Shown piece by piece: positions 16,038 to 24,137 of a stretch of DNA of 64,000 bases. Each line of letters opens with the position of its first letter. Within the stretch, counting starts at the first letter, position 1. The DNA is from an uncultured Eggerthella sp. (lineage in GTDB: Bacteria; Actinomycetota; Coriobacteriia; Coriobacteriales; Eggerthellaceae), in NCBI GenBank assembly GCA_900538545.1, contig UPYK01000002.1, forward strand, positions 124,001 to 188,000, read 5' to 3'. The notes under the pieces were generated by a model. That model was not told the DNA's origin. It worked only from the letters and a program-made list of their open reading frames with translations, and did not search any database. The position numbers and the translations under genes were made by a program.

Positions 16038-17378
16038 ATGGCTGAAAATGTAAAAACTCAGAAGTTTACAGTTCGTCATTTTTTGGTTCTGTTTACTTGC
16101 ATGATTTGTATCTTTACATCTAGTGCTATTACCTTCAGCTGCCCGGGTCTGGCATATCGTCCGGTCGCCATGCAGCTCGGAATTCAGGTTTCCGACGTTT
16201 CTCTCTACATGTCCTTTGTTTACTTGTTCGAGGTTATCTTCTCGCCAATCGTCGGTGCATTGCTTGAGAAGTTCGACGTTCGAATCATCTGTACGCTTGC
16301 AGGTGTTTTCGTAACTGCTGCATACCTTTGCATGTCGCAGTTCACGGTCATCTGGCAGTGGTACATCGCTGGTGTGTTCATCGGCTTCTCCCAGATCACT
16401 CTGCTCTGGCTGATGACCGCTGGCGTTCTCGGTCGTTGGTTTAAGAAGAAGCTTGGTTTTGCGCTCGGTCTTTCTTATGCAATGACTGGTGCAGGCGGCG
16501 CTATCCTGAACATCGTTGGTCAGACCATTCTTGGTCCGAACCTGCTCGTCGAGGAAACCTGGCGTAACCTCTACATGGTGTTCGGCGTTATCTGCCTGTT
16601 CGGTACCATTCCTTGGACCGCACTCTGCCTCCGCAACGCTCCTGAGGACGTTGGACTGAAGGCATATGGTGCACCTATCGCTGAGGGCGAAGATGTTGCT
16701 GAAGAGCACGCAGTCCTCAAGGGTATGGAGCCCAAGGTTGCTTACACCCGTTGGTACTTCTACGTACTCATCATCGCAGGCTGCTTGATGAACATCTGCG
16801 GTATTTATCCGCAGCACTACACGAACTTCTATCAGGGCGTCGTTGCTGTTAACCCAGGTACGCAAACTGCTATTCCTGAGTTGATGGCTATCTCCGGTAC
16901 CCTGGAGGCATTCTCGATGGTTGGTATGATGATCGGTAAGATCTGTACTGGTATCCTCGAGTCCAAGTCCGTACAGCTCGCTCTTATCGTTGGTATCGTA
17001 ACTGGTGTTCTCGGTATCTGCGGTATTTGGTTCGGCGGCTACAACAAGATCCTCCCGATCCTCTTCGGCGGCGGTCTGATCTACGGCTTCATCTACGCGT
17101 TCGTAACAACGTTGTTGCCGTACTTAACGCGTCAAATCTTCGGTGACCTTCACTATGACAAGATCTACTCTGTCATCCTGATTCCGGTCAACTTGGTCGG
17201 CGCCTTCGCAGCATCTGGTCTGGCTCTCGTTAATCAGATGTTCGGATGGGACTTCTTCTTCATCCTCGACATCGTGGTTATGATCCTCATCTACATCTTC
17301 TGTACGCTCTGCTACAACGCAGGCAAGAAGGATGCTGCAGAGAAGTTTGTTTCTGGCACGCTCGCTTCCGAGAAATAA
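16038..17378 (+). CDS. MFS transporter, OFA family (third copy)
   Basis: 446 residues, about 12 membrane segments, and a strong GGAGG-containing site before the ATG. Very similar to the protein at 14206 through most of its length (YRPVA near residue 40, WYFYVLIIAGCLMNICGIYPQHYTNFYQ in the middle region in two adjoining parts, VNLVGAFAASGLAL near 395). The C-terminal tail differs. Codon use is biased as in highly expressed genes. Two near-identical carriers with similar leaders suggest a tandem duplication that let the copies specialise or raised dosage. It is the last gene before the second TetR regulator. Confidence 0.85.
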   Translation: MAENVKTQKFTVRHFLVLFTCMICIFTSSAITFSCPGLAYRPVAMQLGIQVSDVSLYMSFVYLFEVIFSPIVGALLEKFDVRIICTLAGVFVTAAYLCMSQFTVIWQWYIAGVFIGFSQITLLWLMTAGVLGRWFKKKLGFALGLSYAMTGAGGAILNIVGQTILGPNLLVEETWRNLYMVFGVICLFGTIPWTALCLRNAPEDVGLKAYGAPIAEGEDVAEEHAVLKGMEPKVAYTRWYFYVLIIAGCLMNICGIYPQHYTNFYQGVVAVNPGTQTAIPELMAISGTLEAFSMVGMMIGKICTGILESKSVQLALIVGIVTGVLGICGIWFGGYNKILPILFGGGLIYGFIYAFVTTLLPYLTRQIFGDLHYDKIYSVILIPVNLVGAFAASGLALVNQMFGWDFFFILDIVVMILIYIFCTLCYNAGKKDAAEKFVSGTLASEK

Positions 17379-17416
17379 GCTTCCTATTTAGTCAGAGAGA
17401 GACTAACCTGAATCGA

Positions 17417-17447
17417 AGAGAGGCACCCTTGCGGTGCCTCTCTTTTT
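17417..17447 (+). terminator. Rho-independent terminator after the third OFA gene
   Basis: AGAGAGGCACC, loop CTTGC, GGTGCCTCTCT, then TTTT. Confidence 0.92.
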
Positions 17448-17469
17448 GTATCTTCAGCCTTGTTCAGAG

Positions 17470-17584
17470 GACAACGGGGACGTAGCTTATTGTCCCATCC
17501 CCGTTATGAAACCTGAGAATACGAACGTGCTGAACCACATAGTCTGCGTACGGGTGGGACAATAGGCTACGTCCCCGTTGTCCC
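17470..17584. repeat. REPIN-like double palindrome, type 1
   Basis: Two 29-base arms (17470-17498 and 17556-17584) are inverted copies with one mismatch. Each arm is itself bounded by GGACAA ... TTGTCC, so each can fold alone. The 57-base centre is not conserved with anything else here. This nested layout is typical of REP sequences arranged as REPINs. No transposase gene is present in the window. Confidence 0.65.
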
Positions 17585-17678
17585 TCCGAAATCGAATTCT
17601 TATAGTGCTAAGGCGGGAGGATAGAGCGCTTTGTCCAGCGGAAGAATCTAAGGCTTTAGGTTTGTCTCAGATAGGGAA

Positions 17679-18332
17679 CTAGAGATTGCGGCGAAGCTGG
17701 GCTTCCTTGATCTCCATCTCGAGCGAGCTATGAATGAGGTTCGCGAAGGGTCCCGCGTTGCTGATGAGGTGCTTCACGACTGGTTGATCGCACTTGCGGA
17801 TGAAGTAGTACAGGAATGCGCACGTATAGAACTCGCTCAAAAACTCGATATTCTCTTCGGGCAGATAGCGATTCGCGAGGATGATATCGATGTCGTTGCG
17901 CAATGCCGGCAAATAAAGATCATAAAGATAGTTGCGCAGAGCATGCGGTCCTGTTTCGAGCAGCGCCTGCGTATAAAAAGTGCGACGTTTTTCGAGTACG
18001 CTCGCAAACACATCGAAGAATTTCGAATGATCGAGCGAACGCACGCCTGATTTCTGCGTGATGTAGAACGGGAACTGGGTTACCGAATCTTTGCTCGGCT
18101 CTTCGTACACCAGGATGCTCTCAGGAAACTTGCGCTGTAGTGCGAGGCCCAGATCGTAGCGGAAGCGCCAAATGATGAGAGCCTCTTTATCGACGAAGTG
18201 ATAGTAGAAGGTCTTGCGGTTCTTGCCCGTTCTTTCAACGATGTCCGAAATGGATACCTTCTTGAGCGGCATTTCGTCGCAAAGTTCGACAAATGCATCG
18301 GCGATAAGAAGTTTCGTATCGAGCGGTCCCAC
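17679..18332 (-). CDS. TetR-family transcriptional regulator (second copy)
   Basis: 217 residues from a GTG at 18332 with GGAG seven bases upstream. The N-terminal helix-turn-helix reads MPLKKVSISDIVERTGKN then RKTFYYHFVDKEAL (about residues 19-52). The remainder is helical with no recognised ligand pocket; the general layout is like the TetR at 1766. It is divergent from the enoate-reductase operon at 18838, separated by 505 bases, so it probably regulates that operon or itself. The ligand might be an acyl-CoA of the pathway, by inference only. Confidence 0.85.
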   Translation of the reverse strand: MGPLDTKLLIADAFVELCDEMPLKKVSISDIVERTGKNRKTFYYHFVDKEALIIWRFRYDLGLALQRKFPESILVYEEPSKDSVTQFPFYITQKSGVRSLDHSKFFDVFASVLEKRRTFYTQALLETGPHALRNYLYDLYLPALRNDIDIILANRYLPEENIEFLSEFYTCAFLYYFIRKCDQPVVKHLISNAGPFANLIHSSLEMEIKEAQLRRNL

Positions 18333-18837
18333 GTGTGATTTCTCCTTGCCCGTGCGGCATCAGGTCTATTCGCGGATGCGACCTGCCTTCGTACGAACTA
18401 TAGCGCCTGTTCATAAGAACGATCCTGCGCGTTATCGGAAGACTCGATCGCTGCTGGGAACATTATACTTGTCTCGATTCGTTGGTCAAATTCAATGATT
18501 TGGGTAGACGGACTCGATATGATTCATCGGTATCAATAGAAGGACGAGAGGTTGTATCATCCACTTTGAATGAAAAAACCTATAAATGATTCCTATAGAC
18601 CAACAAAAAAACTATAATGCCCATCGATAAACGTAACATCTGCATTACAATATCTATAGCAAAGGAGCTGAGATACGATTCGTCACTTCCGATAACAAGC
18701 ATTTAGGTACGAACCATGGTCTTTAATCGAGGCTATGGTTTTTTACGCTCTAAACGCTTGCCATCGAAATTAACGATCGAGCAGCTTCAAGGAATAACGA
18801 GTAGCTCACAACAAGTCTTGTAGAAAGGGGCTGTGCA
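18333..18837. other. Divergent promoter and long leader of the enoate-reductase operon
   Basis: 505 bases without a gene. A clear TATAAT lies at 18613-18618 with no good -35. Downstream is an AAAGGAG motif at 18660 not followed by a start codon, then a hairpin AACCAT...ATGGTT plus TTTT at 18712-18744, then about 95 more bases before the GTG start. A leader of about 210 bases is implied. Confidence 0.5.
18712..18744 (+). terminator. Possible attenuator hairpin in the leader of the enoate-reductase operon
   Basis: AACCAT (18712-18717) pairs with ATGGTT (18735-18740), directly followed by TTTT, upstream of the first gene. A terminator inside a leader suggests conditional read-through, but the stem is short. 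Confidence 0.4.
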
Positions 18838-21006
18838 GTGAAATACGAAGCACTTACCACGCCGTTTAAAATCGGCAACGTAGAGATTCGCAATCGTTTC
18901 GTCATGCTGCCAATGACCATCGAGAAAACCGATAACTATGCCATTGGTGACGACCTGATCGATTTCTACGAGCAGCGCGCAATCGGTGGGGCTGGTCTTA
19001 TCGAGATCGGTTCTTGCTATGTTTGCGACTGTTTCGACACCCATCCTAAATACCACACCACTACTGGTGCTTGCGGTGTTTGGGACGACTGCTTTATCCC
19101 AGGCCTTACCCGTACCGCAGAAGCTTGCCATAAGCATGGCGCTAAGCTCGCTGCTCAGCTGCAGCTCTGCTACGAGTGGCGTCCAGATGGCAACACGGAG
19201 CTTTTGAGCTATGCTCCTTCTAAAGACGTCGTTTCTGGTCCTTTCGTAGGTATGCCAGAGCGCGAATTCACCATCGACGAGATCAAGCTCGTCGTTAAGC
19301 AGTACGGTGAAGCTGCTAAGCGTTGCCAGAAGGCTGGCATCGACATCATCGAGATCCATGCAGGTATTGGCTACATGGTCATGCGCTTCATCTCCAAGTA
19401 CTCCAACCATCGTACTGACGAGTACGGCGGATCCACGGAAAACCGCTGCCGTCTTCTTACCGACATCATCGATGAGATCCATCGTGTATGCGGCGAAGAT
19501 TATCCGATCCTCATTCGTTATTCTGCAGACGACCTCATGCCTGGCGGTCAGCGCCTCGATGACCTCAAAGAGGTCATCGAAGTTGTCGAGAAGCACGGTG
19601 TTGACGCTTGGTCCATCCAGGCAGGCTTCCATGAGGCTCCTCGTCCTGTTGCTAACCAGCTCGTTCCTGAAGGTGAGTTCATCTACCTTTCTAAGGCTGC
19701 TAAGCAGTACACCAAGCTTCCTACCTTCCCTGGTACTCGTATCAACCACCTCGATGTTTGCGAAAAGATCATCGAAGATGGTTCTGGCGATGCTGTTGGT
19801 ATGGCACGTCACTGGATCGCTGAGCCGGAAATCGGCCTGAAGGTCAAGGAGAATCGTGCTGAGGAAGTTCGTCCTTGCATCGTTTGCTCCCGTTGTCTCG
19901 ACAACATCTTCGTTGGCAAGCCCTGCAAGTGCTCGGTCAACCCGAACGTTTACTTCTCTCAGTATGGCCTGCCGCAGGATCACAAGGTCTCTGGCGACGA
20001 GGCAAAGAAGAAGATCCTCATCATCGGTGCTGGCCCTGCTGGTCTCGAGGCTGCTCGTACCATGCGTATGCGCGGTTACACCAACGTCACCGTTGTCGAT
20101 CAGAAGAAGAAGGCATGCGGCCTGCTGAACCTTGCTCAGGTTCTCAACGACGAACTGCCTCCTATGGTCGATTGGTACAACAACGAGATCAAGCGCCTCA
20201 ACATCGATGTTCGTCTGAACACCGAGGTCACCCCTGCATACATCAAGGACTTTGGTGCAGATGAGGTCATCCTCGCTGTTGGTCCTGAAACGGTTTCTCC
20301 TGATGTTCCAGGCAAGGACAACAAGAACGTTATCGATTCTCACGCTCTGAAGGCTCTCGTTGAGGGCAAGGGCACCCCGGGCAAGGGCTTCATGTGGACC
20401 ATGTCTTGCTTTGGCATGAATGTTCTCGGCGCGCCGCTGGGCATCATGAAGTGGGGCCTTGGCACGCACATCCTCGTTGGCAAGAGCATGGCTGTCATCG
20501 GTGGCGGCTTCGCTGGCATCGAAGTTGCATCTGCAATGAACGAAGGCCGCGAGGTTACCGTTATCGAAGAAGCCAAGAAGGCTGGCGCTGAGATCGGCAT
20601 CATCGACAAGAATCCTGAGCTCCGCAAGCTCAAGAGCGAAGGCGTCAAGATCCTCACCTCTACCAAGGTCAAGGAATACAACAAAGAAGGCGTCGTTTGC
20701 GAAGATGCAGAGGGCAAGGTATTCACCGTTCCTGCTGACACCATCATCACTGGCACCAAGTGCGTTGATAACACGAGCCTCTACGATCAGATGAAGGGTG
20801 TTGTTCCTGAGGGTCACCTCCATCTTATCGGCAATGCTTCGCCGCACACCACCTGGGCTGGCGTTGGTCCGCACGATCCTTACAAGACCGACGAGTACAA
20901 GCGTCTTCTTGAGGCTGTTCGCGACGGTTATCTGATCGGTATGACCATCAACGAGGAGATTCCTGTCGACATGCAGGCAGCTCCTGGTCCTGATGTCACC
21001 AAATAA
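18838..21006 (+). CDS. 2-Enoate reductase-like flavoprotein (old yellow enzyme fused to an NAD(P)H/FAD domain)
   Basis: 722 residues from a GTG start. Residues 1-345 form an old-yellow-enzyme barrel (FKIGNVEIRNRFVMLPM; YSNHRTDEYGGSTENR). Cysteines C347, C350, C353 and C365 fit an iron-sulfur cluster like that of 2,4-dienoyl-CoA reductase. A first dinucleotide fold starts at about 390 (KILIIGAGPAGLEAART) and a second at about 555 (SMAVIGGGFAGIEVASAM). Relatives include clostridial 2-enoate reductase and the bile-acid proteins BaiCD and BaiH, which move hydride from NADH to an activated C=C bond. Codon use is strongly biased, so it is probably abundant. First gene of the long rightward unit. 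Substrate not assigned. Confidence 0.88.
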   Translation: MKYEALTTPFKIGNVEIRNRFVMLPMTIEKTDNYAIGDDLIDFYEQRAIGGAGLIEIGSCYVCDCFDTHPKYHTTTGACGVWDDCFIPGLTRTAEACHKHGAKLAAQLQLCYEWRPDGNTELLSYAPSKDVVSGPFVGMPEREFTIDEIKLVVKQYGEAAKRCQKAGIDIIEIHAGIGYMVMRFISKYSNHRTDEYGGSTENRCRLLTDIIDEIHRVCGEDYPILIRYSADDLMPGGQRLDDLKEVIEVVEKHGVDAWSIQAGFHEAPRPVANQLVPEGEFIYLSKAAKQYTKLPTFPGTRINHLDVCEKIIEDGSGDAVGMARHWIAEPEIGLKVKENRAEEVRPCIVCSRCLDNIFVGKPCKCSVNPNVYFSQYGLPQDHKVSGDEAKKKILIIGAGPAGLEAARTMRMRGYTNVTVVDQKKKACGLLNLAQVLNDELPPMVDWYNNEIKRLNIDVRLNTEVTPAYIKDFGADEVILAVGPETVSPDVPGKDNKNVIDSHALKALVEGKGTPGKGFMWTMSCFGMNVLGAPLGIMKWGLGTHILVGKSMAVIGGGFAGIEVASAMNEGREVTVIEEAKKAGAEIGIIDKNPELRKLKSEGVKILTSTKVKEYNKEGVVCEDAEGKVFTVPADTIITGTKCVDNTSLYDQMKGVVPEGHLHLIGNASPHTTWAGVGPHDPYKTDEYKRLLEAVRDGYLIGMTINEEIPVDMQAAPGPDVTK

Positions 21007-21051
21007 GTAGGGTAAATACCCTGGTCGTAAGACCAAAATCGTTTGATCTTG

Positions 21052-21079
21052 AGCGGGCGATGTTGGAGCTTTGCCCGCT
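21052..21079 (+). other. Hairpin between the enoate-reductase and dehydrogenase genes
   Basis: AGCGGGC and GCCCGCT form a 7-base stem without a T tract, in a 124-base gap that also has small palindromes GGGTAAATACCC and GGTCGTAAGACC. It may set relative mRNA levels. Confidence 0.35.
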
Positions 21080-21130
21080 TAAAGATAGAAGTTAGGTTCA
21101 AGAGGAAAGATTTCCTGAAGGAGGAAAAAC

Positions 21131-22303
21131 ATGCTAGATTATAGCTACTCTGATGAGCAAAAGCTGCTTCGTGAGAACATCCGTAAATGGGGTAAAGAGC
21201 ATCTTCCTGAGGAGAAGATCGCCGAGGCTTACAAGAACCGCGGCATCGACTCTGCTATCGCTAAGTCTTGGGTAGACGAAGGCTTTGGTAAGCTCGGTAT
21301 TCCTGCTGAGTACGGCGGAACCCCTTGCGATCACGTCACCATGGCTATTGCTATCGAAGAGCTTTGCCACATCGGTGGTAACATCCCTATGGCTCCAAAC
21401 CTGTTGATCATGTTTGACGTTTGCGAATTCGGTACCGAAGAGCAGATCAAGTACGCGGTAGACTTCTACTATGAGAATGGCTATCCTCCTTACTGCCTCG
21501 CAATTTCCGAGCCTGAAGCAGGTTCTGCAAACATCTACATGACCACTACCGCTAAGAAGCTTGGCGACGGTAACGTTGAGATCAACGGCACCAAGACCTG
21601 GGTTACCTTTGCAGAGCATGCAAACGGCTTCATCGTAGTTTGCAAGGAAGAGGATCCTTCTCCTGAGAACAAGTCCATGTCCATGTACCTCGTTGACAAG
21701 GACACCCCGGGTGTTGTTCTCGAGCCGCTCAACAAGATCGGTATGCAGATCAACCCCTTCGCTATGGTCCACTTCAACAACGTCATCGTTCCTGAGACTG
21801 CTCTCCTCGGTGAGCAGGGCAAGGGCTTCCTGCAGCTCATGAAGAACTTCGAGTGGGAGCGCTGCGTTCTCTTGGCAGAACTCCTCGGTGAAGCTCAGGC
21901 TGCTATGGACGATGCTTGCGCTTGGACCAACGAGCGTCAGCAGTTCGGCGTTGGCATCAAGACCTTCCAGCTCGTTCAGGAGCACATCGTCGAGATGCAG
22001 ATCGCTCTGACCAACACCCGTAACTTCCTGTATCGTACTTGCTGGAAGCTCGACAACGGCATTCCGGTCAACAACGACGCAGCTATGCTGAAGCGCTATG
22101 GTGCACCTGCTCTTACCGACGTTTGCTCTCGCGCACTCCAGCTCATGGGTGGTCTCGGTTACACCGACGCAACGCGCGTTTCCCGCCTCATGCTCGACTG
22201 CCGTGGTTTCCAGATCGGTGGCGGCACCGTCGAGATCATGGTCCACATCGCTGGCCGTGGCATCCTCAAAGAGTATGCAAAGGGCAACCAGGACGAACTG
22301 TAA
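21131..22303 (+). CDS. Acyl-CoA dehydrogenase family protein, CaiA-like
   Basis: 390 residues with a strong GGAGG site. Family motifs are clear (CLAISEPEAGSAN at about 122-134; LQLMGGLGYTDATRVSRL near 338-356). The C-terminal loop is QIGGGTVEIM (no Glu), while E243 in NFEWERCVLL supplies the alternative catalytic Glu. It resembles the protein at 10122 and E. coli CaiA. It lies directly before a FixAB-like ETF pair, the same partnership as in carnitine-type crotonobetainyl-CoA reduction, so reduction of an enoyl-CoA is the favoured direction. Very high codon bias. The substrate need not be a betaine, because no BCCT carrier is present. Confidence 0.88.
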   Translation: MLDYSYSDEQKLLRENIRKWGKEHLPEEKIAEAYKNRGIDSAIAKSWVDEGFGKLGIPAEYGGTPCDHVTMAIAIEELCHIGGNIPMAPNLLIMFDVCEFGTEEQIKYAVDFYYENGYPPYCLAISEPEAGSANIYMTTTAKKLGDGNVEINGTKTWVTFAEHANGFIVVCKEEDPSPENKSMSMYLVDKDTPGVVLEPLNKIGMQINPFAMVHFNNVIVPETALLGEQGKGFLQLMKNFEWERCVLLAELLGEAQAAMDDACAWTNERQQFGVGIKTFQLVQEHIVEMQIALTNTRNFLYRTCWKLDNGIPVNNDAAMLKRYGAPALTDVCSRALQLMGGLGYTDATRVSRLMLDCRGFQIGGGTVEIMVHIAGRGILKEYAKGNQDEL

Positions 22304-22328
22304 GCCTTTTAGCTCTTACACTAGGGAT

Positions 22329-22366
22329 AAAAGAAGGGGGAAGGGGCAACTCTTCCCTCTTTCTTT
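22329..22366 (+). terminator. Imperfect hairpin after the CaiA-like gene
   Basis: GAAGGGGGAAG and CTTCCCTCTTTC can pair, followed by TTTATG. It marks a sharp fall in codon bias between the dehydrogenase and the ETF genes, so partial termination here would make sense. Confidence 0.45.
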
Positions 22367-22409
22367 ATGTCTAAGTAGCGGTAAGAAGCGAAGAGTTGTA
22401 AGGAGATAG

Positions 22410-23195
22410 ATGAACGTCGTTGTTTGTTTCAAGTCCGTTTATGACGATGTCGCTATTCGAACTAATTCCGACAAAACGCTTGATTATCAGGCGGTTCCGC
22501 ATATCGTTTCCCTCTATGACCTGAACGCTATCGAAGCGGCGGCGCAGTTCGTTGAGGGGTCGAATGGCGAACATTCGCTTATTGCGCTTACAGTAGGCGA
22601 TACGAAGATCCACGATACGACCATGCGTAAGAATGTGGCAGCGCGTGGCGCAAGCGAGGTCTATTTGGTGATGGACGATGCACTCGAAGACGCTGAAACC
22701 CATCAAACAGCGCAAGCGGTCGCGGCAGCCATCAAGCATATCGGCAACATCGATCTTATTATCTGCGGTGATGGATCGGCCGATATTTACGCTCATCAGA
22801 TGGGCATTCAGCTGGGCGAGATACTGGGCATTCCTAATGTGAATGCGGTGATCGACTTTACTGCCGAAGGCGACATGATCAAGGTAACGCGCGAGCTTGA
22901 TGAAGAGATCGAGCACATCGAGATGCAGACCCCTGCGGTGCTTTCGGTGCTTTCCGACATGGCGCAACCGCGCACCTGCAAGGTGGCGGATATCATGAGT
23001 GCAGGTCGCAAGCCTGTTCATGAACTAACTTTGGAAGATATCGGTCTTGAACTTCCTCCAGCGAACTACGAGGTCGTTGAGACGAAAGTGCCTGAACCAA
23101 CACCACGCAAGATGGTGTTCTTCGAAGCGACCGATGAAGGCATCGATGAATTCATCGAGCAAGTTCATACATATCTGACTACCGAGGGGGCGTAA
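22410..23195 (+). CDS. fixA: Electron transfer flavoprotein beta subunit, FixA-like
   Basis: 261 residues, RBS AAGGAGAT. It resembles E. coli FixA more than housekeeping EtfB: SLYDLNAIEAAAQF near the N-terminus, KNVAARGASEVYLVMDD in the middle, and LIICGDGSADIYAHQMG near 112-128. FixA and FixB form the ETF that feeds electrons to CaiA in E. coli. No fixC or fixX gene is here; the membrane protein at 27195 may take that role. It is translated just ahead of its alpha partner, which starts 5 bases after its stop. Confidence 0.85.
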   Translation: MNVVVCFKSVYDDVAIRTNSDKTLDYQAVPHIVSLYDLNAIEAAAQFVEGSNGEHSLIALTVGDTKIHDTTMRKNVAARGASEVYLVMDDALEDAETHQTAQAVAAAIKHIGNIDLIICGDGSADIYAHQMGIQLGEILGIPNVNAVIDFTAEGDMIKVTRELDEEIEHIEMQTPAVLSVLSDMAQPRTCKVADIMSAGRKPVHELTLEDIGLELPPANYEVVETKVPEPTPRKMVFFEATDEGIDEFIEQVHTYLTTEGA

Positions 23196-23200
23196 GCGCT

Positions 23201-24115
23201 ATGAAGATCTTTGTTATCGCAGAACGCGAACAGCCGGTTGTCGAGCTGTGTGCTGGCGCTCGTCAATTCGCTGATGAAGTCGATCTTATCGCGCTTCCTA
23301 CCACAAGCGTAGCTCCTGGGGTTGCCGATACGGTCTATCGCCTCGAGGTGCCTGAAGGCTGCATGATGGAAGATTCGTACCTTGCCCTGGTCGACCTTAT
23401 CGAGAAGGAGAAGCCAGCAGCGGTGTTCGCGGAATCTTCGCGACGCATCCAGCTTCTGCTTGGACGAGTGGCAGCGCGCGTGGGAGGAAGCGTGATTTCG
23501 AATGTGACCGCTCTTCCCAGTGCCAAGGACTCAAGTACGATGTATTTTGGTGGCCTGGCGAACCGCAAGTACAAAGGCGCAGATGACACGACCTCGTTCT
23601 ATTTTGTGCGCCCCGCAACGTTCCCTGATGCTGAGCCAAGCGGTGAGAACGCAGAGGCAGAGCTTCCCTTCATTGAGCCTGCTTATGAAGTGAAGCTCGA
23701 TTCGGTCGGCCCGCGCGTAAAGGGCGATGTCGACTTGCCGAGCGCGAAGCGCATCGTGAGCGTCGGGCGCGGCATCAAGGAGGAGAAGGATCTTGAGATG
23801 GTGCGCGAACTCTGCAGCCTGATCGATGCCGAATTGGGTTGCTCGCGCTCGATCTACGAAGCGGAGAACTGGCTTCCCAAAGAAGCGCTCGTGGGTATCT
23901 CGGGCAGCACGGTGGTGCCTGATCTCTACCTTACCCTCGGCATTTCTGGACAAGCGCAGCACATGGTCGCCTGCGACGGTGCTACTACGATCATGTGTGT
24001 GAATACCGATCCTTACGCGCTCATTTTTGAGCATTCAGATTATGGCAGCAAGGGCGATCTCTACACGGTCGTTCCGCGCATGATCGAGTATTTCAAGGCT
24101 CATCCCCTCAAGTAA
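23201..24115 (+). CDS. fixB: Electron transfer flavoprotein alpha subunit, FixB-like
   Basis: 304 residues. The FAD-binding C-terminal domain is present (VSVGRGIKEEKDL at about 186-198; LGISGQAQHMVA near 245; HSDYGSKGDL near 284). It matches FixB in details such as IDAELGCSRSIYEAENW. The usual AIN-D-x-APIF segment reads CVNTDPYALIF, a small departure. It pairs with the upstream beta subunit to form a flavin-containing heterodimer that exchanges electrons with the CaiA-like dehydrogenases. Confidence 0.85.
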   Translation: MKIFVIAEREQPVVELCAGARQFADEVDLIALPTTSVAPGVADTVYRLEVPEGCMMEDSYLALVDLIEKEKPAAVFAESSRRIQLLLGRVAARVGGSVISNVTALPSAKDSSTMYFGGLANRKYKGADDTTSFYFVRPATFPDAEPSGENAEAELPFIEPAYEVKLDSVGPRVKGDVDLPSAKRIVSVGRGIKEEKDLEMVRELCSLIDAELGCSRSIYEAENWLPKEALVGISGSTVVPDLYLTLGISGQAQHMVACDGATTIMCVNTDPYALIFEHSDYGSKGDLYTVVPRMIEYFKAHPLK

Positions 24116-24137
24116 AAATCGCACGAAGGAGTTTTTG

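Noticed and set aside
18787..21036. A 749-codon open frame on the minus strand
   Set aside because: It lies opposite the enoate-reductase gene and mirrors its strong codon bias; it has no start site or family motif. The same holds for other long antisense frames, for example at 6533-7702 and 14482-15552.
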